From: Anaerolineae bacterium
GTDB lineage: Bacteria > Chloroflexota > Anaerolineae > Aggregatilineales > Phototrophicaceae
Assembly (NCBI GenBank): GCA_017303635.1
Contig: JAFLCG010000020.1
Span: 1-64,000 of the forward strand
Reading direction: 5' to 3'
Length of the DNA: 64,000 bases
Positions within the stretch are counted from its first letter, which is position 1. Every line of letters begins with the position of its first letter. The position numbers and the translations under genes were made by a program. The notes below the pieces were generated by a model, which was given only the letters and a program-made list of their open reading frames with translations, searched no databases and was not told where the DNA came from. Of this stretch, positions 48,681 through 58,606 are shown in pieces.

Positions 48681-50054
48681 GTGATGAAGCGTTCCTCTTT
48701 GATGCGCCTGTGCGCCGCGGCATTGATGATGCTGATGGCTCTGAGCGCAGGTTTTGCGGCGGCCCAGGACAGTGTAACGGTCTCGATTACCGGCGTAGGT
48801 GGCCCCGAACTCCAATGGATCACCGAGACAATCAAGCCGGGTTTTGAAGCGATGATGACCGAAGCTGGTACCCCGGTCACTGTCGAAATCATTGACAGCA
48901 GCAATATCAGCGGTGCTGATCTGAAGCAGCAGTATGTGCTGGACCTGAACGCAGGTGCGGGTGCTGACGTTATGGGCTTCGACGGATTCTGGCTTCCAGA
49001 ATTCGTAGATGCCGGGCTCCTCAAACCCTTGAGCGAAATCGTTCCCACCTACACCGAATGGGAAGGATGGGCACAAATCCCTACCAATATCCAAAGCATC
49101 ATGGGCTACGCCGGTGAACAGTACGGAATGCCGCGTGGCACCGATGCCCGTGTAATCTGGGTCAACACGGAAATCCTGGCAGCGGCTGGCCTGCCCGCTG
49201 ACTGGCAACCGACAAGCTGGGCGGAACTGCTGGATGGTGCCCGCGCCATCAAGAGCAGCCAACCGGATGTGACCCCGCTTCAGCTCAACGCAGGTATGGC
49301 GATGGGTGAAGCGACCACTCTCCAGGGATATCTGATGGCTCTGCTGGGTGCTGGTCATCACATCTATGACTTCGAGCAGGGTAAGTGGATCGTCCGCAGT
49401 CAGGCTATTCTGGACACCCTTAGCCTGTACAGCACCATCTATAACCAGGAAGCTCTCGGCGAAGCTCGCTGGCAGTTGGCACAGAATGGTCGCAACCTGT
49501 CGTTCGAAGCCTTCTCGTTGGGACAGGTCGGTATGCTTATCGAAGGCGACTTCTTCTGGCGCTCGATCCTCATCGAAGGTGGCGACTTCCCGATGGAAAA
49601 CCGCGATGAGCGTGTGAGCTTTGTACGGATGCCCGCCCAGGAACCAGGTATGGGCATCAATGGTCAGGACTTTGTAACTGCTTCCGGCGGCACTGGCTTT
49701 GTCGTCAACGGCAACAGCCAGCACCCGGCAGAAGCCTGGGCCTTGCTGACTTACATGTACAGCAAAGAACCGCTGGCTGCCCTGCAAGCCATCCAACCGC
49801 GCATCCGGGCCCGCCTGGATGTGCCGGTCACTGGCGATGCCATCATGACCCAGATGGTCGAAGAAGTCCTGCCGCTGACCGTCATCCGCCCACAATTACC
49901 TGAATACAACGCCGTTTCGGAACAGGCTCGCTTGATGACCGAGCGCATTGTTTCTGGTGAAATGTCTCCGGTAGAAGCCATGGAAGCCTACGCCGTAGCG
50001 GTGACGGAGATTGTCGGTACGGAAAACATCCTCGATCTGCCGTTCAGTTCTTAA
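48681..50054 (+). CDS. ABC importer substrate-binding protein (first set)
   Basis: A 457-residue family 1 extracellular solute-binding protein: signal peptide (about 1-28, GFAAAQ), GVGGPELQWI opening, the typical ADVMGFDGFWLPEFVDAGLL segment near 90 and ASGGTGFVVNGNSQHP near 340. It would capture a sugar or phosphorylated glycerol-type substrate outside the membrane. The GTG at 48681 and the ATG one codon later are both possible, with AGGAG upstream. A strong hairpin follows the gene, as commonly found when the binding protein is made in excess of the permeases. Confidence 0.92.
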   Translation: MMKRSSLMRLCAAALMMLMALSAGFAAAQDSVTVSITGVGGPELQWITETIKPGFEAMMTEAGTPVTVEIIDSSNISGADLKQQYVLDLNAGAGADVMGFDGFWLPEFVDAGLLKPLSEIVPTYTEWEGWAQIPTNIQSIMGYAGEQYGMPRGTDARVIWVNTEILAAAGLPADWQPTSWAELLDGARAIKSSQPDVTPLQLNAGMAMGEATTLQGYLMALLGAGHHIYDFEQGKWIVRSQAILDTLSLYSTIYNQEALGEARWQLAQNGRNLSFEAFSLGQVGMLIEGDFFWRSILIEGGDFPMENRDERVSFVRMPAQEPGMGINGQDFVTASGGTGFVVNGNSQHPAEAWALLTYMYSKEPLAALQAIQPRIRARLDVPVTGDAIMTQMVEEVLPLTVIRPQLPEYNAVSEQARLMTERIVSGEMSPVEAMEAYAVAVTEIVGTENILDLPFSS

Positions 50055-50069
50055 GTTTCTGCAGTAAGT

Positions 50070-50096
50070 ATCGGGGGTGGGTAGCCCACCCCCGAT
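50070..50096 (+). terminator. Intercistronic hairpin after the first binding-protein gene
   Basis: A perfect 12-bp GC-rich stem (50070-50081 and 50085-50096) with a 3-nt loop and no T-run. It fits a stabilising or partially terminating element between the binding-protein gene and the permease genes. Confidence 0.7.
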
Positions 50097-50121
50097 CTCA
50101 AGATTTGAAAGTAGCACTGCG

Positions 50122-51027
50122 ATGATCCAACGTCCAACCATTCTTTCCAGACGCATGAGCCTGGCATTCGTCACTCCAGCAGCGGTACTCATCATCCTTT
50201 TTTTGATTTATCCTTTTTTTTCGATCATTTCGATGAGCTTCACCAACCAGAGTTTGACGGGGGCAGCAGCACGTAACCCACAGTTCGTCGGCCTGGAGAA
50301 CTACACCAACCTCTTTGATTTTGAAAACTGGATGAGTCGCGGCGAATTCGGTTCCAGTCTGTGGATCACGGTGCAATTTGTATTCGGTTCCGCCTTGATC
50401 GGCCAGGCTGGTCTGGGACTATTCATCGCCATTCTCTTTTATCGGCGTCGGGATTTTTTCAGACACCTGGTTTATACCCTCGCCATCGTCGCCTGGATCA
50501 CGCCCGATGTGGTGATCGCCTTCGCCTGGTTTGCCTTCCTTGATCCGTTCACCGGTACCCTGAACAACGTGCTGGGTTTGTTTGGAATATCCCCACTGGA
50601 CTGGCTGCTGGATTACCCACTGGTGAGCATCATCCTGTTTAATACCTGGCGGGGTACCGCCTTTTCCATGCTCCTATTTACATCAGCTCTGTCGTCAATT
50701 GCTCCATCTTATCTGGAAACAGCGCAGGTCATCGGGGCTTCCCGTTGGCAGCAATTCAAGGACATCCTGCTGCCGCTGCTGCAAACCACCATTGCGACTG
50801 ACCTAATCCTGATTACGCTGTGGACCTTCAACACGTTCACGCCCTTCCTCTTGACAGGCGGCGGGCCGAGCTTCCGCTCTGAGCTGGTTTCGATCTATAC
50901 CTACCGTATCGGACTCCAACGCTTTGAGTTCGGCGCAGGCAGCGCTGTGGCAGTCGTGGTGATGATGATTAACCTGATCCTGGCGAGCATTTATCTGGTG
51001 ATCGCTCGTTCGCGGAGGCCACGATGA
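50122..51027 (+). CDS. ABC importer permease, MalF/UgpA type (first set)
   Basis: A 301-residue membrane protein with six predicted transmembrane helices and the cytoplasmic EAA-type loop (ETAQVIGASRWQQF). I chose the ATG at 50122; the longer frame would start inside the hairpin. It forms a heterodimer with the next permease, the two overlapping by 4 bp. Confidence 0.9.
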   Translation: MIQRPTILSRRMSLAFVTPAAVLIILFLIYPFFSIISMSFTNQSLTGAAARNPQFVGLENYTNLFDFENWMSRGEFGSSLWITVQFVFGSALIGQAGLGLFIAILFYRRRDFFRHLVYTLAIVAWITPDVVIAFAWFAFLDPFTGTLNNVLGLFGISPLDWLLDYPLVSIILFNTWRGTAFSMLLFTSALSSIAPSYLETAQVIGASRWQQFKDILLPLLQTTIATDLILITLWTFNTFTPFLLTGGGPSFRSELVSIYTYRIGLQRFEFGAGSAVAVVVMMINLILASIYLVIARSRRPR

Positions 51028-51848
51028 AACGTTTTGCGCCGGGCCGATGGTTGGTCAATGGATTGAGCGTCATCTTGGCGCTGTTCTTCGTCACGCCATT
51101 GATGTGGTTCATCTTCGCGCCATTCGACCCCACGCCCAACCTCAGCGTTCAGCTACCTGAAACCTTCTCACTGGACAACTTTCAGACCGTCATCAGCAAT
51201 GCTACCGCCATGCGGGCACTGCTCCAAAACAGCGTCTTTATCAGCGGATCGGTTATGGTGTTGACCGCAGCGCTGGCCGCCCTAGCGGCCTATGGACTCT
51301 CGCGGGGGAATATCCCCGGACGCGATATTTTGACAACGGTTCTGCTGCTATTCTCGTCAGTTGTAACCGGGACAGCCAGTATGGTGCCGATCTTCGTCCT
51401 GATTTATAACCTCGGCCTGTTCAATACGTACCAGGGTGCCATTCTGACGCTGGTTGGCGGTGCTTTACCGACGTCTATCTTCATCATGCGGGACTTCATC
51501 GACGGTATCCCAAAGTCCTATGAAGAAGCTGCGATGGTTAGCGGGGCTGGGTCGTTGAGGATCTTCCGGGACATCGCACTACCCACGCTACGGCCCGGTG
51601 TGTTGGTCGTCGCTATCCTTGCCTTCGTCGGTGCATGGGGATCCTTTCTTATCCCACTGATCCTCATCCGCAATGCCGATATGCGACCAGCCTCGGTTGC
51701 CTTCTATCAATTCTATGGTGACGAAGGCAATCCCAATATTCGGGCAGTAGCAGCCTATGCCCTACTCTACACCTTGCCGGTGCTCCTGCTTTATCTGCTG
51801 GTCAATGCTCGCTATGGCTTTCGCTTCTTTGGGGGAATCAAACAGTAA
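51024..51848 (+). CDS. ABC importer permease, MalG/UgpE type (first set)
   Basis: A 274-residue six-helix permease with an EAA loop (EEAAMVSGAGSLRIF) and the C-terminal FFGGIKQ of MalG/UgpE proteins. Its ATG overlaps the preceding stop (ATGA) with GGAGG 5 nt upstream, and its stop overlaps the ATPase start. Partner of the previous permease. Confidence 0.92.
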   Translation: MKRFAPGRWLVNGLSVILALFFVTPLMWFIFAPFDPTPNLSVQLPETFSLDNFQTVISNATAMRALLQNSVFISGSVMVLTAALAALAAYGLSRGNIPGRDILTTVLLLFSSVVTGTASMVPIFVLIYNLGLFNTYQGAILTLVGGALPTSIFIMRDFIDGIPKSYEEAAMVSGAGSLRIFRDIALPTLRPGVLVVAILAFVGAWGSFLIPLILIRNADMRPASVAFYQFYGDEGNPNIRAVAAYALLYTLPVLLLYLLVNARYGFRFFGGIKQ

Positions 51849-52918
51849 TGGCATCGGTGAAACTGGCTCAACTGCGGCGCACATTCGGCACCGTCAAAGC
51901 AGTGGATAATGTAAATCTGGATATCGCGGATGGAGAATTCATCGCTCTCCTTGGCCCTTCCGGTTGTGGGAAGACCACGACCCTACGGATGGTGGCCGGG
52001 TTAGAAGCGGTGGAAGGGGGGCAAATCCACATTGGTAACCGCAATGTAAGTACCCTGCCCGCTCGAGAACGCGATGTTGCTATGGTTTTTCAGGATTATG
52101 CGCTCTACCCGCACATGACCATTGCGGAGAATGTTGGCTATCCCCTCAAAGTGCGTGGGGTGCCTCCTGCAGATCTGCAGCGGCAGGTGCAATTGGTGGC
52201 GGATCGACTCCAGATTGGCGGGCTGTTGGAGCGGCGTCCGGCACAACTCTCCGGAGGACAACAGCAGCGGGTTTCGCTGGCGCGTGCGGTCGTCCATAAG
52301 GCCCAGGTAACGCTGTATGATGAGCCGTTGAGCAACCTGGATACCAAACTCCGCCTGGAAGCCCGCGCATTCCTCAAGCATCTGCAACGCGAGGTAGGTG
52401 TAACTTCCATCTACGTGACACACGATCAAGCTGAGGCTATGGCTCTGGCCGACAGAATTGTGGTGATGAATGCTGGCAAGGTCATGCAGGCAGATTCTCC
52501 AATGGCCATTTACCGACGACCTGCCAATACCTTTGTTGCCAGTTTTATCGGCAGTCCGCCCATGAATCTGCTGCCCTGCAAGGTGGACCAAGCCGCACGG
52601 ATCTTGCGATTCAGCGATGGGCAGAGTATCCAGTGGTCGCAATCGGTACCAGCTCAGGCCAGTGACGAGGTCACCCTGGGGATCCGCCCTGAACATTTGC
52701 ACTGGCATGCTGAACCGGCAGAAGAACGGCTGGGTGCTGAGCATTTTGTGACCCAGGCACTGGGTGGCGAGTCAGTCATTGTATTGCGCCTCGGCGAACA
52801 CACGCTTGCCATTCGCCAATTTACTGATGATGTGCCAGTTCTACCCAGTCGCGTCTGGTTATCATTTGACCCAAATCGAGTCTATTTCTACGGAGCGGAT
52901 GGGATGTTGCTGTCATGA
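51848..52918 (+). CDS. ABC importer ATPase, MalK/UgpC type
   Basis: A 356-residue ATPase: Walker A GPSGCGKTT (36-44), Q loop, signature LSGGQQQRVSLARA, Walker B VTLYDEP, H loop (THDQAEAM), and a C-terminal TOBE-type regulatory domain (LGIRPEHLHW). It energises the first permease pair. It is the only ATPase in the cluster, so it may also serve the second permease pair 4 kb downstream, which has none of its own. Translationally coupled at both ends. Confidence 0.93.
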   Translation: MASVKLAQLRRTFGTVKAVDNVNLDIADGEFIALLGPSGCGKTTTLRMVAGLEAVEGGQIHIGNRNVSTLPARERDVAMVFQDYALYPHMTIAENVGYPLKVRGVPPADLQRQVQLVADRLQIGGLLERRPAQLSGGQQQRVSLARAVVHKAQVTLYDEPLSNLDTKLRLEARAFLKHLQREVGVTSIYVTHDQAEAMALADRIVVMNAGKVMQADSPMAIYRRPANTFVASFIGSPPMNLLPCKVDQAARILRFSDGQSIQWSQSVPAQASDEVTLGIRPEHLHWHAEPAEERLGAEHFVTQALGGESVIVLRLGEHTLAIRQFTDDVPVLPSRVWLSFDPNRVYFYGADGMLLS

Positions 52919-54291
52919 TCGAGCCGATTACGATTGCCCTTGAAGGTCATTTACCGTCCGAAATGACACTTCAGTATGTGCACCTGCCTTTTGAAGTACC
53001 ACCCGGCACAGGGCGATTGGAAGTCGAATACGACTATGACGCAGCAATTGGATCAGATCCCGGTCTGATGGGTGGCAATACCCTGGACATTGGCATCTTC
53101 GATCCACGGGGAATTAATTTTCTCAAGGCAGGTTATCGCGGCTGGAGCGGGAGCGCCCGCAGTCATTTCTTCATCAGTACATCTACTGCAACGCCTGGTT
53201 ATATGCCGGGGCCCATCCAGACAGGGATATGGCATATCTGCCTAGGGCCCTATAAGGTCTCTCCAAACGGCTGTCAGTACCGGGTATCCATCCGCCTGTT
53301 CCCTGATGACCAGGACACAGATGTTCATTTCCCGCCGCGCTTGAAAATCGATCCTGTCAAGCGTGCAACTCCCTCCAGCGATGGTTGGTACAAGGGCGAG
53401 CTACACTGTCATACTGTGAACAGTGATGGGGACTCGACAGTCGAAGAAATCGTCCTCCAGGCAGAAGCCTTAGGGTTGGACTTTCTTGCAGTCACCGACC
53501 ACAACAACCTGACACATCAGGTTGATCTGGCACGAATACAGTCCCGGTTATTGCTTATACCCGGTCTGGAAGTCACCACCTATTATGGTCACTGGAACAT
53601 CTGGGGCGAAGGCGACTGGATCGACTTCCGCGTTCAGACCGCTGATGATATGATCCGCGCTATCGCCGATGCTAACCGACGAGGCTACCTCGTCTCCTGC
53701 AATCATCCGCGACCAATGGGACCAGACTGGGCTTTCCCGGAAGTACAGGGCTATGCATGCGTCGAAGTCTGGAACGGCCCCTGGGAACTGCTCAATACCG
53801 CATGCCTGACTTTTTGGGAGGCTCGCTTAGCCGAAGGTGAGCGTCTGAGCGCGGTTGGCGGCAGCGATCATCACTTCAGTCATGAGGAACATATCGCCCG
53901 GTTGGGGCATCCCACTACTTTTATCTATTCGCCGCATCCTCCAACTACTCGGGATGTATTGAGCTCAATCCGATCTGGTCGCATATGTGTCAGTGAATCT
54001 CCGCAGGGGCCGCGCGTGTGGGTTGCCACCTCTGGCGCCCAGATGGGGGATCAGGTCCCCCGCCCAGCTACAGATCGTGTGCGAATAGATGTGACGGTGG
54101 CAGATGGTGAAGGGACAGTACTGGAAGTTATCGGGGCATCCGGTTTGTTAGAACGTCTCGCTGTAACGAACCCTATCGCCACATTTACGCTATCGGTTTC
54201 CCTGAATAAGTCGCCCTATATCCGGGCACAAGTCCTTGATGTAAAGCGATTGAACCTCAGAGCCATTTCAAACCCCATCTACTTCGTTTAA
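52915..54291 (+). CDS. PHP-domain metal-dependent hydrolase with N-terminal beta domain
   Basis: A 458-residue protein. Residues 1-150 form a beta-rich domain, and the PHP fold follows: ELHCHTVNSDGDS (H164, H166), AVTDHNN (D195, H196), GLEVTTYYGHWN, and the later CNHPRP and GSDHHF metal ligands. CehA/McbA-like enzymes of this kind hydrolyse phosphate or carboxyl esters. The ATG overlaps the ATPase stop (ATGA). No signal peptide, so action is cytoplasmic, on the imported substrate. Substrate unknown; two metallophosphoesterases in the same cluster point to a phosphoester. Confidence 0.85.
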   Translation: MIEPITIALEGHLPSEMTLQYVHLPFEVPPGTGRLEVEYDYDAAIGSDPGLMGGNTLDIGIFDPRGINFLKAGYRGWSGSARSHFFISTSTATPGYMPGPIQTGIWHICLGPYKVSPNGCQYRVSIRLFPDDQDTDVHFPPRLKIDPVKRATPSSDGWYKGELHCHTVNSDGDSTVEEIVLQAEALGLDFLAVTDHNNLTHQVDLARIQSRLLLIPGLEVTTYYGHWNIWGEGDWIDFRVQTADDMIRAIADANRRGYLVSCNHPRPMGPDWAFPEVQGYACVEVWNGPWELLNTACLTFWEARLAEGERLSAVGGSDHHFSHEEHIARLGHPTTFIYSPHPPTTRDVLSSIRSGRICVSESPQGPRVWVATSGAQMGDQVPRPATDRVRIDVTVADGEGTVLEVIGASGLLERLAVTNPIATFTLSVSLNKSPYIRAQVLDVKRLNLRAISNPIYFV

Positions 54292-54453
54292 GTGCTGCAA
54301 CGTCGTCTGTCATTCGATGCGCGGCTGTAAGTGCTTCAAACAGAAGCGTCCTTTTAAACCAAGAACTGAGCGAACTTAACTCAAGTTGACGCTCCGCATA
54401 ATGTCCGCTGGATACATTCAGCACAGATCTCACTTGGCTAAAGAAGATGCTGT

Positions 54454-55326
54454 ATGGACTCCTCGCCTGTCTATTTCATCCATCTGACGGACACCCACAT
54501 TAAGGCACCAGGAGCAAGACCCTTCCTCAATCTGGACATGTCCGCCAAACTGCGCAATGTGTTCGCGGCAGTTAAGGAACTCAGCATCCAACCAGTTTGT
54601 TTCATCATCAGCGGCGACCTGACCCATGAGGGCGACACCGCCGATTATCAACACTTCAGGACCCTGGTAGATGAAGCCGCCGCTGACTTTGGCGTGCCAG
54701 TGCTGGTCGCGCTAGGCAACCACGACCATCGTAACCCTTTCCGTGAAGGCTACCTGGGTGAAAGCCCTTCCAATGCGGCCTACTACTACACAACCATGGT
54801 GGATGGTTTGCGCTTCATCGTGCTGGATTCAGAAATCAGCGATGAAGGAGAAAAGGTCGAAGGTAAACTCGATGCGGCGCAGCTTGAATGGCTCAAGACG
54901 CAGTTAACCACGTCCGCTCCACGTGGCACCATCATCGTGCTGCATCATCCCCCGATGCGGAATGCCTTCCGCCTGCTGGACAACCATATCCTCACCAACC
55001 CTGACGAATTGGCAGCAGCCATCGAAGGGAGCGATGTCATCGGGTTGCTCTCCGGCCATATCCACTTTAACAGTCTCAGCAGTTTTCATGGCATCACCAG
55101 TGCCGCCTGTGCCGGCGTGTCGTTCAACCTCGACTCCACGATGCCCAAGTCGATGCGCTTCATCGACAGCAGTGGCTACAACATCATCATGGTTGCAGAC
55201 GGTCAGATGATTGTCCAACCCATGCTGCTGCCCGGCCCCCAAACTGAGATATTTCACTGGCACGTTGGTGACTCTCTTGATCAGGCAACTGATCAGGAAA
55301 CCACAGTACCAGCGGAATTAACGTAA
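54454..55326 (+). CDS. Calcineurin-like metallophosphoesterase (first of two)
   Basis: A 290-residue enzyme with the full metal-ligand set: LTDTH (D13, H15), ISGDLTHEGD, GNHDHR, VLHHPP and SGHIHF. It resembles the cyclic-nucleotide and glycerophosphodiester phosphodiesterase group (CpdA/GpdQ-like). No signal peptide. It follows the PHP hydrolase by 160 bp on the same strand; the ribosome site is weak (AAGAAG). Probably degrades an imported phosphodiester. The second paralogue at 59.4 kb is only distantly similar. Confidence 0.9.
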   Translation: MDSSPVYFIHLTDTHIKAPGARPFLNLDMSAKLRNVFAAVKELSIQPVCFIISGDLTHEGDTADYQHFRTLVDEAAADFGVPVLVALGNHDHRNPFREGYLGESPSNAAYYYTTMVDGLRFIVLDSEISDEGEKVEGKLDAAQLEWLKTQLTTSAPRGTIIVLHHPPMRNAFRLLDNHILTNPDELAAAIEGSDVIGLLSGHIHFNSLSSFHGITSAACAGVSFNLDSTMPKSMRFIDSSGYNIIMVADGQMIVQPMLLPGPQTEIFHWHVGDSLDQATDQETTVPAELT

Positions 55327-55369
55327 GTCTGTTCAGACCGTTTCGATCAACTTGAGGAGATAAGCTTTG

Positions 55370-56659
55370 ATGTTTCGCATTGCCCGTGTTCTGTTCGTGG
55401 CCTTGACCGTATTGGCTCTCGCTAGCCTGGTCGTCGCTCAAGATTATCTGGAACCGTTGCCTGCCGATCAGAATGTCACGATTTCGTTCTACAGCTATAA
55501 CCTGGGTTCTGCCGGTATCGGTGCTGATGGCACCCGGCAGCTCATCTCTGAATTCCAGGCGCTGCACCCCAACATCACAGTTGATGGCATTGGCATACCG
55601 GCTACGGAGATTGTCTCCCGCACCCAGGCAGACCTGGCTGCTGGCACTCCTCCAGATGTTGCCCAGTTGATTTTCAATGATCTCGACTTCATTGTGAACA
55701 ACTTCAATGCCAAACCGTTGGAAACCATCGTCCCGCCGGAAGAATGGGCCGCCCATATCGAAACCTTCCACCCACGTGGTCTGCCGCTGGGCCAGATCAA
55801 CGACCAGACCTACGGCATGGCGTTTACCTTCAGCACACCGGTGTTGTACATCAACACCACCATCCTCGAAGAAGCTGGCATTGATCCTTCTACTGTACCC
55901 ACTACATGGGATGAGGCTGAAGCGCTAGCTCTACAGGTCGTCGAAAATACCGATAAGCAGGGTATATCCATTTTCTCGCCCAGTTGGATCGCGCAAGCAC
56001 TGGTCATGAGCAATGGTGGTCGGATGCTCAGTGAAGACCGTGCCACCCTGATGTTCGGTGAAGCCGAAGGCCAGGGTGCGATGGCCCGTTTGCAGGCGAT
56101 GGTCACCAGCGGTGCCCATATCCCCGGCGGGGTGGACACTATTCAGGCGTTCCTGGGTGGTCAGCTTGCCATGATGTTGAACACCACCGCGGTACTGCGC
56201 TTCGCCCAGGATACTTTCGCCCAGACGGGTCAGGTTCTGAACATGGGCAAGATGCCTTCCTATGGTGACCTGCCGACTGTACCGGTCAACAGTGGCAGCG
56301 CCCTGTTCATCCTGTCGAACGACCCAGTCAAGCAGCGCGCTGCTTGGGACTTCATCAAGTTCGTCACCGGTGATCGTGGTTACACCATTATCACCAGCCA
56401 GATCGGCTACTTGCCGCTGCGACCGAACATTGTCAATGACCCTGAATTCCTGGGGCCGTGGATCGAAGCTAATCCACTGTACCTGCCCAACCTGGAACAA
56501 CTGGAATCGTTGACTCCCTGGGTCTCGTTCCCCGGCCCGAACTATCGCCAGATTGAACAGATCATCACCGAAGCGCAAACAGCTGTCATCTTCAACAACG
56601 CCGATCCGGCCACGCTGATGGATGCCCAGATCCGCGCCCAGGCTCTGATGCCGCAGTAG
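55370..56659 (+). CDS. ABC importer substrate-binding protein (second set)
   Basis: A 429-residue family 1 solute-binding protein with signal peptide (about 1-22, LASLVVAQ) and the segment ISEFQALHPNITVDGIG with DVAQLIFNDLDFI; FSTPVLYINTTILEEAG and SNGGRMLSEDRATLMFG are landmarks similar to UgpB-type proteins. I chose the ATG at 55370 with GAGGAG 10 nt upstream. It is not a close copy of the first binding protein, so the cluster may take up two related substrates. A terminator-like hairpin follows. Confidence 0.92.
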   Translation: MFRIARVLFVALTVLALASLVVAQDYLEPLPADQNVTISFYSYNLGSAGIGADGTRQLISEFQALHPNITVDGIGIPATEIVSRTQADLAAGTPPDVAQLIFNDLDFIVNNFNAKPLETIVPPEEWAAHIETFHPRGLPLGQINDQTYGMAFTFSTPVLYINTTILEEAGIDPSTVPTTWDEAEALALQVVENTDKQGISIFSPSWIAQALVMSNGGRMLSEDRATLMFGEAEGQGAMARLQAMVTSGAHIPGGVDTIQAFLGGQLAMMLNTTAVLRFAQDTFAQTGQVLNMGKMPSYGDLPTVPVNSGSALFILSNDPVKQRAAWDFIKFVTGDRGYTIITSQIGYLPLRPNIVNDPEFLGPWIEANPLYLPNLEQLESLTPWVSFPGPNYRQIEQIITEAQTAVIFNNADPATLMDAQIRAQALMPQ

Positions 56660-56676
56660 TCTCCGCCTGATTTCGG

Positions 56677-56730
56677 CTCACCCCCGGCCTTCACAGGGCA
56701 AATCGCCCGTGGATACGGGGGTGAGTTTCT
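56677..56730 (+). terminator. Hairpin after the second binding-protein gene
   Basis: A 10-bp stem (56677-56686 and 56716-56725) enclosing a GC-rich loop, followed by TTTCTT. It lies 17 bp after the stop codon and parallels the hairpin after the first binding-protein gene. Confidence 0.65.
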
Positions 56731-56804
56731 TATCATCATTGACCCTCAGGTGTCGTGTTATCCCTGGTAGTACGACTGACTGTTTAATGGGAAGAGATCG
56801 CTCT

Positions 56805-57767
56805 ATGGCTGACGAATTGCAAATGCCGTTTGCATCCCGGCGCACCGTATCCCGGCCGCTTGTCCAGACTCCCCGCGTCCGGCTGAACCTGGAGCGCGTC
56901 CAGCCCTTCCTGTACCTGCTCCCGGCACTGGTACTGGTGTTCATCTGGGTTTACCGTCCGTTGATCGAAATTGTCGGCCTGAGTTTCAATCAGTGGAATC
57001 TACTGCCTACTTCCCCCAAAACACCAGTCGGGTGGGCCAATTATCAACTGGTGCTGGGGCTGCCGGAAATACACCGGGCGCTCCTCAATACACTGGTTTA
57101 CACCCTGGGACTGCTGCCATTTTCGATTGTGATACCCATTGTGATCGCCATCTTCACCTATGGCATTCGAGGCAGAGCCAGCACTCTTTACCGGGCTATC
57201 ATCTTCACCCCGGTAATCATCGCGCCAGTGGTCGTGACGGTGCTCTGGCGCTGGATCTTGCACCCATATAGTGGCGTGGTGAACAAAGGGCTGCAAAACT
57301 TATTTGGTCTCGCCCCCATCAACTTTATGGGCGATCCTCTGCTGATGATCCCCACCATCACCTTCATTACCGGCTGGGGGCTGGTTGGCTTCTGTACACT
57401 AATCTTTGCCTCCTCCCTGACCAACATCAACCGGGATTATCTGGAAGCGGCAGCCATAGACGGCGCAAATTACTGGCAGATCATCCGCCGTGTTATGCTG
57501 CCCTTACTTTCCCCGTCAATCTTGTTTGTCACCCTGCTGACCGTATTGTTTTCATCCCAGTGGACGTTCGTACACATCAACATCCTCTCGCTCAGCAGTT
57601 TCCGCGCCACCACCAGCAATATCTACACCGTCTTGTATGACTACGGCTTTCGGTCCTTCAACATCGGCATTAGTTCAGCATCAGCTGTATTGATGTTTAT
57701 TGGCTTCGGGGCCATCGCCATCATCTTCCTCTGGCTCCAGAACCGTTTTTCGTTCTACGACTCGTAA
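56805..57767 (+). CDS. ABC importer permease, UgpA type (second set)
   Basis: A 320-residue permease with six predicted helices and the EAA loop (LEAAAIDGANYWQII). I chose the ATG at 56805 (MADELQ); earlier in-frame codons lie near the hairpin. A basic N-terminal tail of about 35 residues precedes the first helix. Forms a pair with the next permease; no ATPase gene follows. Confidence 0.9.
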   Translation: MADELQMPFASRRTVSRPLVQTPRVRLNLERVQPFLYLLPALVLVFIWVYRPLIEIVGLSFNQWNLLPTSPKTPVGWANYQLVLGLPEIHRALLNTLVYTLGLLPFSIVIPIVIAIFTYGIRGRASTLYRAIIFTPVIIAPVVVTVLWRWILHPYSGVVNKGLQNLFGLAPINFMGDPLLMIPTITFITGWGLVGFCTLIFASSLTNINRDYLEAAAIDGANYWQIIRRVMLPLLSPSILFVTLLTVLFSSQWTFVHINILSLSSFRATTSNIYTVLYDYGFRSFNIGISSASAVLMFIGFGAIAIIFLWLQNRFSFYDS

Positions 57768-57778
57768 AGGAAGCTGAC

Positions 57779-58606
57779 ATGATCGGTGTTCAAACCAAGT
57801 CAACCGCATCCCGGTTGATCGGTCATGCCCTCATCATCGGGCTATGCCTGTTGGTCGCCTTCCCGCTTTACTGGATGCTGGTCACTTCAGTGCGGCCATC
57901 CAGTGATTTCTTCAACATTTCGTTGTTCCCTACCGGCTTCACACTGGAGCACTACCAGTACGTCCTGAGCAATCTCCCATTCGGACGGTTGTTCCTGAAT
58001 ACCGCTGCGATGGCCAGTGCCCGGACGCTCGCCCAAGTGCTGACAGCACTACTGGCAGCCTACGCCTTTGCGCGCTGGAATTTTGTCGGCAAACGGTTCC
58101 TGTTTGCCATGTTCACCTTCACCTGGCTGGTACCGCAGCAGGTGACGATGATTCCCAACTATGTACTGGTCTCCCAATTGGGTTGGCTGAATGCACTGGC
58201 CGGGCTGATTGTACCGTCGATGGTATCCACTTTTGCGTTATTTCTATTGTTTCAACAGATCAAAGGCTTTCCCCAGGACTTGTTCGATGCTGCACGCGTT
58301 GATGGTGGCAGCAGTTGGATGATCCTCTGGCAGGTGCTGGTCCCCAATCTGCGGGCTGTGATCGCCTCGCTAGCGATCTTGCAGTTCATCTCGGCCTGGA
58401 ATGACTACTTCTGGCCCTTGCTGGTGAGTAACCGTATGGAGACCGGCGTCCTGCAATTGGGGTTGCAAGCGTTCTTCACCCAAGAGGGGGATCTGTGGGG
58501 GCCGATGATGGCGGCAGCGACTTTAACGGCGCTGCCGATCTTCGTGGTCTATGTGATTTTGCAACGGCAGGTAGTTGACTCATTTATCAAATCGGGGTTG
58601 CGCTAA
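57779..58606 (+). CDS. ABC importer permease, UgpE type (second set)
   Basis: A 275-residue six-helix permease with AGGA 7 nt before its ATG and an EAA-type loop (FDAARVDGGSSWMIL). The end overlaps the phosphatase start (TAATG). It completes the second importer, whose ATPase is probably the MalK/UgpC-type protein upstream. Confidence 0.92.
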   Translation: MIGVQTKSTASRLIGHALIIGLCLLVAFPLYWMLVTSVRPSSDFFNISLFPTGFTLEHYQYVLSNLPFGRLFLNTAAMASARTLAQVLTALLAAYAFARWNFVGKRFLFAMFTFTWLVPQQVTMIPNYVLVSQLGWLNALAGLIVPSMVSTFALFLLFQQIKGFPQDLFDAARVDGGSSWMILWQVLVPNLRAVIASLAILQFISAWNDYFWPLLVSNRMETGVLQLGLQAFFTQEGDLWGPMMAAATLTALPIFVVYVILQRQVVDSFIKSGLR